Origin: CAYLLT01 sp964591605
GTDB taxonomy: Bacteria > Planctomycetota > Phycisphaerae > UBA1845 > PWPN01
Length of the DNA: 30,321 nt
Direction: 5' to 3'
Assembly: GCA_964591605.1 (NCBI GenBank)
Contig: CAZQEN010000047.1
Coordinates: forward strand, 1 to 30,321
The position numbers were made by a program, and so were the translations under genes. Shown here piece by piece: positions 1-8,020 of the stretch (position 1 is the stretch's first letter; every line of letters begins with the position of its first letter). Below the pieces are notes generated by a model. The model worked only from the letters and a program-made list of their open reading frames with translations, had not been told where the DNA came from and searched no databases.

Positions 1-58
1 GTCCAGGTGCGACAATGAGAGCATCGACTCCGTTTCTGGCCCAGACGCGAGGGGTCCC

Positions 59-649
59 ATGCTCTCAGTCACGAACACTTCACTGTTGGCCGGTCTGCGT
101 GACCGCAACAACGAAACCTGCTGGAGCGAGTTCTACGGCCGGTATCAGCCGATTCTCGTGGCCTTCGGCCGCAAGCTCGGCCTGACCGAGACCGACGCCC
201 TGGACGCCGCGCAGGAGGCACTCATGGCATTCGCCAGCGCCTATCGGGAAGGGGGGTACGACCGCCAGAAAGGACGCCTGCGCACCTGGCTCATGGGGAT
301 CGCCACCCACAAGGTGCGCGACCTTCAGCGAAAACGATGCCGCGAGAAGGTCGTGGCCGACAACCCGGAAAGCACAGCCTTCCTCGACAAGGTGCCCGAC
401 GACGAGCAGGTCAGCCAGGTCTGGGACGCCGAATGGCAGCAGACCATCGTCAAACGCTGCCTCGAGGAAGTCCGAAAGCAGGTTAAACCCAGGACGATGG
501 AGGCCTTCGAGCTCTTCGCCCTGCAAGGTCTGTCTGCCGAAGAGGTCGCCAGAAGACTCGACATGACCGAAAACGCCGTCTGGATCGCCAAGAATCGCGT
601 CCTCTCCCGCATGCGCGAGCTCCAGAAGGACTACGAGGAGAACTGGTGA
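59..649 (+). CDS. ECF-type RNA polymerase sigma factor (planctomycete, kinase-linked type)
   Basis: A 196-residue sigma-70 family factor of the extracytoplasmic-function class, expected to direct RNA polymerase to a small regulon. Region 2 lies at about residues 25-95 (FYGRYQP, an acidic DALDAAQEAL stretch, then RLRTWLMGIATHKVRD). Region 4 lies at about 130-190, with the helix-turn-helix around GLSAEEVARRLDMTENAVW. There is no region 1 or 3. The ATG at 59 is preceded by GAGGGG at 49-54. The kinase gene starts 85 bases downstream on the same strand. Planctomycetes are known to have ECF groups genetically linked to Ser/Thr kinases, so I infer that the kinase or its zinc finger controls this factor. 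The promoter would lie outside the window. Confidence 0.9.
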   Translation: MLSVTNTSLLAGLRDRNNETCWSEFYGRYQPILVAFGRKLGLTETDALDAAQEALMAFASAYREGGYDRQKGRLRTWLMGIATHKVRDLQRKRCREKVVADNPESTAFLDKVPDDEQVSQVWDAEWQQTIVKRCLEEVRKQVKPRTMEAFELFALQGLSAEEVARRLDMTENAVWIAKNRVLSRMRELQKDYEENW

Positions 650-734
650 GATGTTTTTCCGGTTGGGGGCAGGACAGCGCCGAGCAGCCAGAACCGCTGA
701 CGATCCCTGAACCAAGGACCAATGACAATAAACC

Positions 735-3338
735 ATGCACGCCTGCCCTCCCATGAAGGACCTCGAAAGCCTGGCCGCCGGCCAGTTGCCCGAGGATCGC
801 GCGTCCGGCGTCTCCTCCCACGTGAAGGAATGCCCGGAATGCCGGGAGGCGCTCGAAGAATGCCGCGCCAATCTGGCGTATCTGGCCCAGGCCCGGGAGG
901 TGCTCGTACGCTCCGCCGCCTCTGCCGACGCGGAGGTCACCCGCGACCTGGCGGGTCCCGCCCTCGATCGCGGTTTCTATGCCGCTCCGCTCCCCGAGAT
1001 TCCCGGCCACACGATCCTCCGCGAGCTTCACCGCGGAGGGCAGGGCATCGTCTACGAGGCCGTCCAGGAATCCACCAAGCGGAAGGTTGCGATCAAGCTG
1101 CTCCTCGAGGGCCCGTACGCCTCGCCCGCCGCCCGCCGGCGCTTCGAACGCGAGATCGAGCTTGTGGCCAGCCTCAAGCATCCCAACATCATCGCCATTT
1201 TCCACTCCGGCCAGACGCACGACGGCCACCAGTACTACGTCATGGATTACGTCCGCGGTGTCCCGCTGCACCGCCACATCCAGGACCGCCGCCTGCCGCT
1301 GCGCGATGCCCTCCGTCTGTTCGCGAGCGTCTGCGAGGCCGTCAGCTATGCCCACCAGAAGGGTATTATCCATCGCGATCTGAAACCCTCCAACATCCTC
1401 GTCGACTCGACGGGCGAGCCCAGGGTCCTCGATTTCGGCCTCGCCAAGTTCGTCGGCGGGCCCGACGCCAGCGCCGTCTCCCTCACCGGCCAGGTCGTCG
1501 GCACGCTGCCCTATATTTCGCCCGAGCAGGCCCGCGGCAACCCCGAGGAAATCGACGTCCGCACCGATGTCTATGCCCTGGGCGTCATCCTCTACCAGAT
1601 TCTCACCGGCCAGTACCCGTACCCGGTCGTTGGCCAGCTTTCAGAGGTGCTGCGCCACATCGAGGAGACTCCGCCGACGCCGCCCAGCAAGGCCTGGCAG
1701 GCCGATTCGGGAATCGGTTCCGCCACCCATCGACGCCCCAGCCGCCTGCAGTGCCCGATCAACGACGAGGTGCAGACGATCATTCTCAAGGCCCTCGCCA
1801 AGGAGCGGGACCGCCGCTACCAGAGCGTCGGCGAACTGGCCCGCGACGTGCGCAACTACCTCGCCGGTCAGCCGATCGAGGCCAAGCGCGACAGCAGCGT
1901 GTACGTCATCCGCAAGCTCATCGCCCGTTACCGCATGCAGGTCGCCGCCGCCGTCCTGGTCCTGCTCGTGGCGGCAGGGGGGCTCACCGTATACGCCGCC
2001 CAGCGCCAGCGCATCGCCAGCCAGCAAACCGCGCTGCAGATCGAGGAGGCGGACCGCATTATCGCCGCCGCCGTCCCGAATCCCGCCCAGGCCCTCGCCC
2101 AGTACGCGAGCGCCGCCTCGCCCGTCCGCGCGCAGGTCGCTCACCTGAGCGCCGCCCACGTGCAGTCCGATTCCTCGGTCCGCCGCCTCATGGGTGCCCC
2201 CAGCGCCCTGCTCTACAGCCCCGAGGCCTTCTGGAAATCCGTTGACGGCGGGCCGCTCTGGCGGAGTGGCGAGTGGCTGCAGATCGCCCGCATGCCGTGG
2301 CCTCAGCCGGGCGTCGTCCTGGAGCGCCTGCGTCCGATGCTTCGCTCCGGCACTCCCCGCCAGCAGTACGTCGCCGCCTGCCTGGCCGGTCAGCTCGGGT
2401 CCCCCGGCGGTGACGTAGCGGCCGATTGTGCCGATCTCGCCGCTTCCGCCGCTCACCCGGGTGTTATCGCCGCGGCAAAGTGGGCGGCTGAGCGTCTCGG
2501 CAAGCCCGTCGCCTGGCCGGCCCAGTCCGCCGTCCTCCACGACGACGTCGCGGGCGTCACCTTCGTGCGGATTCCGGAGGCGCGCGACTTCGTACCCGGT
2601 CCGCCCGCGGACGATCCCGACCGCTGGCCCGATGAAACCCGCGCCGCTGCCCCGGTCACGGTGAACGCCTTCTACCTCGCTTCCACCGAAACGACGCTCA
2701 GCGCATTCGCGGCGTTCTTCCAGGATCCGGCCGCCCGCGATCTGTACGGCCCGTTCGATGCCGCCGCGAGCGCACCGTCCGAGGATCTCCTCGTCGCGGC
2801 CCAGCGCCTGCGCGATGCCATCCGCCGGACCCCGCCGCAGGAGCAGGCCTTTGTGCCCGTCGACTGGACCAGCCTCACCGCGGCGCGCCGTTTCTGCGAG
2901 TGGCTCACCACCCGCGCGCGGACCGCCGGCCTCTCCCGACGCTATCGCCTGCCCACCGAGATCGAGTGGGAATACGCCTGCCGGGCCGGCAACAATACCC
3001 GCTTCTGCTACGGCGACAGCGCGGACTACGCGACCCTCTTCGCCAACGCCCAGGGCGATGTCACGCTGCACCGTGTGGCCTGCCACATGCCCAGTTTCAT
3101 GGGCCTTTTCGACATGCACGGCGGCCTCTGGGAATGGTGCGACACGCTGTACCCCGCCCCGCTCGTGCGCGATGCGGCCGTCCCGCCGGATCTGCGGGAG
3201 CACCTGTTTGTGCTCCGCGGCGGAGCGTTCTATTCACCCGCCGTCCGTTGTCGCTGCTCGCAGCGCAACTACGGCGACGAACGTTCCCCCAATCAGTACG
3301 CCGGCTTCCGGCTCGTCATGGAGCTCCTGCCCCGATGA
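735..3338 (+). CDS. Membrane Ser/Thr protein kinase with N-terminal zinc-finger (anti-sigma-like) and C-terminal FGE-like domain
   Basis: An 867-residue Hanks-type kinase. An anti-sigma-like zinc finger sits at the N terminus (His29, Cys33, Cys36 in HVKECPEC). The kinase domain spans about 90-375: glycine loop GGQGIVYEA, VAIK lysine 121, HRDLKPSN with Asp215, DFG at 233-235, and ISPEQARG. A single membrane helix follows at about 401-421, which puts the rest outside the cytoplasm. The C-terminal part (about 610-867) is a sulfatase-modifying-factor/FGE-like fold (RLPTEIEWEYACRAG, GLWEWCDTLYP, GFRLVMELL). Where true FGE has two active-site cysteines after RGG, this protein reads RGGAFYSPAVRC, so the first is Ser and FGE catalysis is unlikely; ligand sensing is more plausible. 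The start is uncertain: AAGGA at 714-718 is 16 bases upstream, and Met7 (753) is an alternative. The stop overlaps the next start. Confidence 0.93.
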   Translation: MHACPPMKDLESLAAGQLPEDRASGVSSHVKECPECREALEECRANLAYLAQAREVLVRSAASADAEVTRDLAGPALDRGFYAAPLPEIPGHTILRELHRGGQGIVYEAVQESTKRKVAIKLLLEGPYASPAARRRFEREIELVASLKHPNIIAIFHSGQTHDGHQYYVMDYVRGVPLHRHIQDRRLPLRDALRLFASVCEAVSYAHQKGIIHRDLKPSNILVDSTGEPRVLDFGLAKFVGGPDASAVSLTGQVVGTLPYISPEQARGNPEEIDVRTDVYALGVILYQILTGQYPYPVVGQLSEVLRHIEETPPTPPSKAWQADSGIGSATHRRPSRLQCPINDEVQTIILKALAKERDRRYQSVGELARDVRNYLAGQPIEAKRDSSVYVIRKLIARYRMQVAAAVLVLLVAAGGLTVYAAQRQRIASQQTALQIEEADRIIAAAVPNPAQALAQYASAASPVRAQVAHLSAAHVQSDSSVRRLMGAPSALLYSPEAFWKSVDGGPLWRSGEWLQIARMPWPQPGVVLERLRPMLRSGTPRQQYVAACLAGQLGSPGGDVAADCADLAASAAHPGVIAAAKWAAERLGKPVAWPAQSAVLHDDVAGVTFVRIPEARDFVPGPPADDPDRWPDETRAAAPVTVNAFYLASTETTLSAFAAFFQDPAARDLYGPFDAAASAPSEDLLVAAQRLRDAIRRTPPQEQAFVPVDWTSLTAARRFCEWLTTRARTAGLSRRYRLPTEIEWEYACRAGNNTRFCYGDSADYATLFANAQGDVTLHRVACHMPSFMGLFDMHGGLWEWCDTLYPAPLVRDAAVPPDLREHLFVLRGGAFYSPAVRCRCSQRNYGDERSPNQYAGFRLVMELLPR

Positions 3339-4255
3339 TGGCCCGATCTTTACTGCCGTCAGGTTCGAACCGTCTACGGGCTCTTAATGGAGGTCTATGG
3401 TGGACAATACGGGCTCTCGCGCTGACCGCCCTGGCCTCCTGCATCCCCACCCCGATCGTGCCGGACATCGAGACGCAGGTGTCCTTCCTGAACTTCTCGC
3501 GCACCCAGTATGTCGTCATCGGCATCCGTCCGCACGGCAGCGACGGCCCCTTCATGGACACACCGCTCCTGGCCCCCGGCGTCACGCAGCGGAGCCGATT
3601 CATCGACCTGATCGGCGAGCGCTGCCCCGGCACCATCGATCTGCAGGTCTTTCTCTACCGCCGCGTCAACCGCGATGTGCCGATCGGTCTCGATCCCGGC
3701 GAGCAGGTCGAACCCGTGCCCATCGCGGCCGCCCGATTCGATAACGTCCCCGTGTGCGACGTGCAGACGCTCGAAACCTTCACCATCGTCAACTGGGACA
3801 CGCCCGAAGGCACCGGGCGCGTCAAGATCGCCCAATGCTCCGACATCGACGCCGCCCTGCAGACCGCCGGCCGCCTCGGCCCCAGCGGTGCCTGGGAGTT
3901 CACCGGCGTAGACCCGGCTCTCGGCGCCACGACCCCGGCCTCGCTCGCCCCCAGCGCCGCCCTCGCCGGCCAGGTCACCCGCGCCGACGGCCGCGGGGTC
4001 GCGGATGTCATCATCCTGCTCCGGCCGCGCTACCGGACCGCGCTCGATTGCGCCAACGCCGACGATCCCGCTGCCACCGGCTACGCCGATCCGATTGTGT
4101 TCACCACCACCGATGCCCAGGGCCGCTTCCGGTTCGACCGCCCGGCCGGCGTGTACCGCCTCGAGTTCTATTCCGACACCGTCGCATTCCGTCCCGGCCA
4201 GATCGAAATCGAGACGCCGCGGCAGGACATCTCTGTGCTGGCGGAGGATCTCTGA
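3335..4255 (+). CDS. Lipoprotein with carboxypeptidase-regulatory-like C-terminal domain
   Basis: A 306-residue exported lipoprotein of unknown function. Its ATG overlaps the kinase stop in an ATGA arrangement (a second ATG follows at 3338), so translational coupling is likely. The N terminus has a hydrophobic stretch (WWTIRALALTALASC) ending in a lipobox with Cys36. The middle (about 45-200) begins with a beta-rich QVSFLNFSRTQYVVIGIR segment I do not recognise. Residues from about 215 look like a carboxypeptidase regulatory-like or Cna-B-like beta sandwich (ALAGQVTRADGRGVADVIIL, then TTDAQGRFRFDRPAGVYRL). Such domains usually serve adhesion or structure. It sits between the kinase and the metzincin lipoprotein, so I infer a shared envelope role, perhaps as a partner or substrate of the sensor. 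Confidence 0.8.
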   Translation: MMARSLLPSGSNRLRALNGGLWWTIRALALTALASCIPTPIVPDIETQVSFLNFSRTQYVVIGIRPHGSDGPFMDTPLLAPGVTQRSRFIDLIGERCPGTIDLQVFLYRRVNRDVPIGLDPGEQVEPVPIAAARFDNVPVCDVQTLETFTIVNWDTPEGTGRVKIAQCSDIDAALQTAGRLGPSGAWEFTGVDPALGATTPASLAPSAALAGQVTRADGRGVADVIILLRPRYRTALDCANADDPAATGYADPIVFTTTDAQGRFRFDRPAGVYRLEFYSDTVAFRPGQIEIETPRQDISVLAEDL

Positions 4256-5493
4256 TGCCTGCCCCTCAGATGACAGCGCATCCTGCTCCCGGCACGCCAC
4301 GGGAACCTCACCGCCGCCCGCCCGCCGCGCGGCGACGCGACGGGGTCGCTGCATTCGCTCGTAGACCGAGTCTCGCGCTGCTCCTGGGCATTCTGACCCT
4401 CGGTGGTTGTCTGCCCCAGGCCACTCCCTCCGTCGAGAGTGAGATTGCTTCCGCGCCGCGCGTTTCGATCAATGGAGTGCCGCATGTGCTCTCGAGCAAC
4501 CTCGTCTCGCTCGGCCCGCTCGATGTCGATCGCGTGCTGAACATTCAAGTCGAGGGCCGCAGCGTCGATGCCGTGCTCGTGCTCCTGCGCGACGAGCAGG
4601 GCGATACCGCCTCGATTGCCGGGGGCGGTCCGGCCGGCCAGGCTTTTCCATATCGCGTGCAGAGGGCGGGTGAATACCTCATCTATGCCGCGCCCCGTTC
4701 GCAGAGCACATCATCCCTGATCTCCGAGCGGGCGGTGCTGACGGTTTCCGACGGCGACGCCAACTACCGGCCGCCCGCGCGTCAGACCATCCGCGTCGTT
4801 TTCGAACCGGGCTTTCTGACCGGCCCCGGCCTGGTCGATCCGACGACGTTCACGCCCGACCAGGTGCAGCTCATCGCCGACCTCGAACCCGTCGTCCGCG
4901 AGAGTGTCCTGGAGGAACTCCGCCGCATCTTCGCCGGCACCCCCATCGACATCGTCGATGACGCCCAGCCCGCCCCGGCCGGGCCGTTCTCTACGCTGAC
5001 GTTTGCCCCGCAGCGCGTGAATGCCGACCGGGGCGTGTCGTTCGATACGGCCCTGCCCGACGTGGATCCGGGCTCCGCATGTGCGGCCGACCCGGTCGTT
5101 TTCGGAGAGCTGCTGCCCCGCGGCCTGGAAGTGGATCCAGGTAATCAGAATCAGGCGGACGCGGCCGTCGTCTACGTGGGCAGTTTCCAGGGTCGCGGCC
5201 TGGACTGCCAGACGGCCGTCCTGGCCTCACTTAACAACATGGTGCTCGCCCTCTCCCACACCGCCGCCCACGAGATCGGCCACCTGGTCGGCCTCTATCA
5301 CACGACCCTCGTGGACATCATGGACCGCCGCCCGACCGTGGCCTTCACCCGCGACCTGGGATTCGCCCGCGGCCAGATTCTGGTCGATCTCGAGGCGGCG
5401 CTGCCCGGCGGCGGCACGCAGGTCGAGACCCGCGTCCTAACCTCCATATACCAGGACCCGGAGCTCTATTTCCAGGCCGCCTTCGCCCGGTAG
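4255..5493 (+). CDS. Metzincin-type zinc metalloprotease lipoprotein
   Basis: A 412-residue predicted lipoprotein protease. Its ATG at 4255 overlaps the preceding TGA (TGATG), which indicates coupling. A long basic n-region of about 37 residues precedes a hydrophobic core (LALLLGILTLGGC) with lipobox Cys52. The zinc site is HEIGHLVGLYH, with His339, Glu340, His343 and His349, the HExxHxxGxxH metzincin signature. IMD (Met356) directly afterwards fits a Met-turn. Residues 170-190 (RQTIRVVFEPGF) start the catalytic domain, and Cys-containing loops (SACAAD, GLDCQT) suggest disulfides outside the cytoplasm. It is not clearly a known peptidase family. The long n-region is odd; a start at Met6 (4270) would barely change it. 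No terminator is visible before the convergent regulator gene. Confidence 0.85.
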   Translation: MPAPQMTAHPAPGTPREPHRRPPAARRRDGVAAFARRPSLALLLGILTLGGCLPQATPSVESEIASAPRVSINGVPHVLSSNLVSLGPLDVDRVLNIQVEGRSVDAVLVLLRDEQGDTASIAGGGPAGQAFPYRVQRAGEYLIYAAPRSQSTSSLISERAVLTVSDGDANYRPPARQTIRVVFEPGFLTGPGLVDPTTFTPDQVQLIADLEPVVRESVLEELRRIFAGTPIDIVDDAQPAPAGPFSTLTFAPQRVNADRGVSFDTALPDVDPGSACAADPVVFGELLPRGLEVDPGNQNQADAAVVYVGSFQGRGLDCQTAVLASLNNMVLALSHTAAHEIGHLVGLYHTTLVDIMDRRPTVAFTRDLGFARGQILVDLEAALPGGGTQVETRVLTSIYQDPELYFQAAFAR

Positions 5494-5543
5494 GATGTTC
5501 CCCGGCCCCGCCGATGCGGGATGCCGTCTGCGTTCGCTCCGAG

Positions 5544-7043
5544 TCAGTCCGGCCGCATGATCTCGAACTTCTTGATGCGGTAGCGCAGGTTGTCGCGTGA
5601 GATGCCCAGCGTCCGGGCCGCCCGCGTCTGGTTCCAGCCGGCGTCCTTGAGGGCTTTGACGATCAGCGCCTTCTCGTAGCCCCACAGGCTCGATTCCTTC
5701 TTCTCGGTCACCGGTTCCGCCGAGTCGCCCGCGACCTCCTTGGGGAGCTGAACCGCTCCCACGGTGCCGCCGTCGGAGAGCAGCACCGCCCGTTCCACGA
5801 TGTTCTGCAGTTCACGGATGTTGCCCGGCCAGTGGTAGCTGGTCATCAACGCCATCGCCTCGTCCGACAGGCGCGGCACCGGCATGTTGAGCTGCGCCGA
5901 CGACAGCCGCACGAAGTGCTCCACCAGCAGCGGAATGTCCTCGCGCCGCTGCCGCAGCGGGGGGGTCCGGATGGGGAACACGTTCAGCCGGTAATAGAGG
6001 TCCTCCCGGAACGATCCCTCCTTGATCGCCTGCTGAAGGTCGCGGTTTGTGGCCGCGATGATCCGCACGTCGCAGGCCACGGTCTTCGTCCCGCCCACCC
6101 GCACGAACTCCTTCTCCTGCAGCACCCGCAGCAGCTTGATCTGGATCGAGTGGCTGATGTCGCCGATCTCGTCGAGAAACAGCGTCCCGCCGTTGGCCAG
6201 CTCGAAGCGGCCCAGCTTCTGCGCCACCGCGCCGGTGAACGCCCCCTTCTCGTGCCCGAAGAGCTCGCTCTCGAGCAGCGTCTCCGGCAGCGCGGCGCAG
6301 TTGATCGCAATGAACGGCTTGTCCCGCCGCGGCGAGTGGTTGTGGATGTGCCGGCTGATCAGTTCCTTGCCCGTCCCCGTCTCCCCCAGCAGCAGCACCG
6401 TCGCACTGCTCCCCGCCACCCGCGCGCACAGGTCCAGCACCTCGCGCAGGGCCTGCGAATGCCCGATGATCTGGTGCGAGTCGAACGTCGCTCGCAGCCC
6501 GCGGTTCTCCGCTTTGAGCCGCTCGTGGGCCTGCGCGTTCATTGCCCCGCTCGCCGCGAGGTTCGCGAACACCTGGATCAGCTCCAGGTCGTCGCGCGTG
6601 AAGTTCTCCTGCCCGATCTTGTTGATCACCTCCACCACGCCGATGACCTGGTCCTTGACCACGAGCGGCGCCGCCACCATTCCCCGCGTGTGGAAGCTCG
6701 ATTTGTCGTCGATCCCGCGGAAGAACGACTTGTCCTTCTGCGCGTCAATGACCAGCACGGCTTCGCGCGTCCGCGCCACCTTGCCCGCGATGCCCAGGTC
6801 CGCGTCGAACTCCTCCCCCAGCAGCACGTCTGCCCGGTCCCCGGTTGCCGCCGTGAAGATCAGCCGGTTCCGCTCCCGGTCCAGCAGCAGTACCGAGCTG
6901 GCCTCCGCTTCCATGACCGCGGCGGCCGTCCGCGAGATGGCCTGCAGCGTCTTGGACAGCTCCAGCGAGCTGTTGATCGCCGCCGACGCCTCCACCAGGG
7001 CCGAAAGCGTCTTGGCCGGAAGTCCCTGATCCTTGATCGACAT
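5544..7043 (-). CDS. Sigma-54-dependent transcriptional activator (GAF - AAA+ - Fis-type HTH)
   Basis: A 499-residue enhancer-binding protein of the NtrC class without a receiver domain. A GAF sensor domain occupies about 15-165 (GIAGKVARTREAVLVIDA, GMVAAPLVVKDQVIGVVEVINK). The AAA+ domain (about 190-430) has Walker A GETGTGKE (220-227), the sigma-54 contact loop GAFTGA (267-272), Walker B LFLDEIGD (Asp291, Glu292) and HWPGNIRELQN. The C-terminal Fis-like helix-turn-helix is NQTRAARTLGISRDNLRYRI (471-490). The open frame extends upstream to 7130, but the ATG at 7043 begins the recognisable protein and is preceded by GAAGGCGG. The GAF domain suggests control by a small ligand or redox cue. Its target is unknown; I found no convincing -24/-12 promoter in the intergenic regions I checked. 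Confidence 0.94.
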   Translation of the reverse strand: MSIKDQGLPAKTLSALVEASAAINSSLELSKTLQAISRTAAAVMEAEASSVLLLDRERNRLIFTAATGDRADVLLGEEFDADLGIAGKVARTREAVLVIDAQKDKSFFRGIDDKSSFHTRGMVAAPLVVKDQVIGVVEVINKIGQENFTRDDLELIQVFANLAASGAMNAQAHERLKAENRGLRATFDSHQIIGHSQALREVLDLCARVAGSSATVLLLGETGTGKELISRHIHNHSPRRDKPFIAINCAALPETLLESELFGHEKGAFTGAVAQKLGRFELANGGTLFLDEIGDISHSIQIKLLRVLQEKEFVRVGGTKTVACDVRIIAATNRDLQQAIKEGSFREDLYYRLNVFPIRTPPLRQRREDIPLLVEHFVRLSSAQLNMPVPRLSDEAMALMTSYHWPGNIRELQNIVERAVLLSDGGTVGAVQLPKEVAGDSAEPVTEKKESSLWGYEKALIVKALKDAGWNQTRAARTLGISRDNLRYRIKKFEIMRPD

Positions 7044-7209
7044 GCTGCCGCCTTCAGTCCGAATACTGAGGAAACCTCGCCCCGGAGAGCCCGTCGATCC
7101 CCGCCGCCCCGAGCGCACCCCACCCCTCACTCTCGTGCCCGGACGCCGGCCGACGGAATCAAGTCATGGTACAAGCTAAGTTTACGCCACACCCCCTGTC
7201 AAGCAGCCT

Positions 7210-7237
7210 TTGACGGGCCCGCACAGAAGGCTATCAT
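7210..7237 (+). promoter_or_regulatory. Sigma-70-type promoter for the second ECF sigma gene
   Basis: TTGACG (7210-7215) and TATCAT (7232-7237) are separated by 16 bases. This predicts a transcript starting near 7244, about 60 bases upstream of the ECF start. It lies in the 261-base gap between the divergent sigma-54 activator and the ECF gene. The match is by eye only. Confidence 0.55.
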
Positions 7238-7304
7238 GTGGTCGGCAAAAGAGTTATCGCCATAAAACCGGGCGAACCGATCCAAACCCTCAGCGTAAGG
7301 ATAT

Positions 7305-7904
7305 GTGAGAGCGGTGAGCACGCTGACCGACGAGCAGCTTCTGGCCGAGTATCTGGCCGGGCATTCTGATGCCTTTGAATTGCTCGTTCGGCGGCACAGC
7401 CAGGAGCTGTTCCGGTTTCTCGTGCGTTTCACCGGCAGCGCCGCCGCGGCCGAGGACATCGTGCAGGACACCTTCCTGCAGGTGCACCTTTCGGCCGCCA
7501 GTTTTGACCGGTCCCGCCGGCTGAAGCCCTGGCTGTTCACCATCGCCGCCAACAAGGCCCGCGATCTCCTGCGCAGCAGGGCTCGCCGGCCGGAGGTGCC
7601 GCTCGATGCGAATGTCGGCACAGAGGACGAGGGACAGCGGTTCCTCGATTTTCTCGCCGACACCGACAATGCACCGTCGATCGCACTCGAGCAGGAGGAG
7701 GAGCGGGAATTCGTGAGAAACGTGCTCGAGTCCATGCCCGAGCATCTGCGCGAGGTGCTGGTCCTGAGCTACTATCACCGGTTCCCGTACAAGGAGATTT
7801 CGGAGATTCTGGGGGTCCCGCTCGGAACCGTGAAAAGTCGGCTGCATGCCGCCGTCGGCCAGTTCGGCCAGGCGTACCGTGCCGCCACCCGCGAGCGGGT
7901 GTGA
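7305..7904 (+). CDS. ECF-type RNA polymerase sigma factor
   Basis: A 199-residue ECF sigma factor of the SigW/RpoE-like architecture. Region 2 lies at about 20-90 (FELLVRRHSQELFRFLVRF, AAEDIVQDTFLQVH, LKPWLFTIAANKARDLLRSR). An acidic linker (about 100-135) leads to region 4 at about 140-190 (MPEHLREVLVLSYYHRFPY, then KEISEILGVPLGTVKSRLH). The first codon at 7305 is GTG. A second GTG at 7314 is an equally likely start, since the AAGGA at 7297-7301 is only 3 bases before the first and 12 before the second. A promoter-like sequence lies upstream at 7210-7237. The next gene downstream encodes an anti-sigma-like membrane protein, the usual partner arrangement for such factors. Confidence 0.93.
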   Translation: MRAVSTLTDEQLLAEYLAGHSDAFELLVRRHSQELFRFLVRFTGSAAAAEDIVQDTFLQVHLSAASFDRSRRLKPWLFTIAANKARDLLRSRARRPEVPLDANVGTEDEGQRFLDFLADTDNAPSIALEQEEEREFVRNVLESMPEHLREVLVLSYYHRFPYKEISEILGVPLGTVKSRLHAAVGQFGQAYRAATRERV

Positions 7905-7926
7905 GGGGCAGGAGCACGGGTTGGTT

Positions 7927-8004
7927 GTGAGTGGTCAGTGGTCCGTTGGAGCAGAGTTCAGGCGCTGACGGGGGACAACGAACAACGAACGACTGACAAC
8001 TGAC
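7927..8004. repeat. Imperfect inverted repeat built from seven-base words
   Basis: The arms 7927-7949 and 7982-8004 match at 18 of 23 positions when one is reverse-complemented. Both arms read in seven-base steps: GTGAGTG then GTCAGTG on the left, and ACAACGA repeated directly at 7975-7988, followed by related words, on the right. It fills the gap between the ECF gene and its neighbour and could form a hairpin in the shared transcript. Confidence 0.6.
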
Positions 8005-8020
8005 CGAGGGATAGTGACGT

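Noticed and set aside
80..940. Long minus-strand open frame antisense to the first ECF sigma gene
   Set aside because: It has no recognisable motif and no ribosome site, and the plus strand holds a clear sigma factor. It reflects GC-rich codon bias.
722..2245. Alternative frame starting 13 bases before the kinase start, with a better-spaced AAGGA
   Set aside because: The product is Arg/Pro-rich without motifs. The kinase frame carries all conserved residues. The odd ribosome-site spacing is noted in the kinase entry.
5832..7265. 477-residue plus-strand open frame
   Set aside because: It lies fully antisense to the sigma-54 activator, is rich in Arg/His/Gln with no domain, and is explained by the third-position GC bias of the real gene.
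7044..7304. Sigma-54 (-24/-12) promoter near the activator gene
   Set aside because: No GG-N10-GC pair with the expected flanking bases was found. The plus-strand promoter seen here is sigma-70-like.
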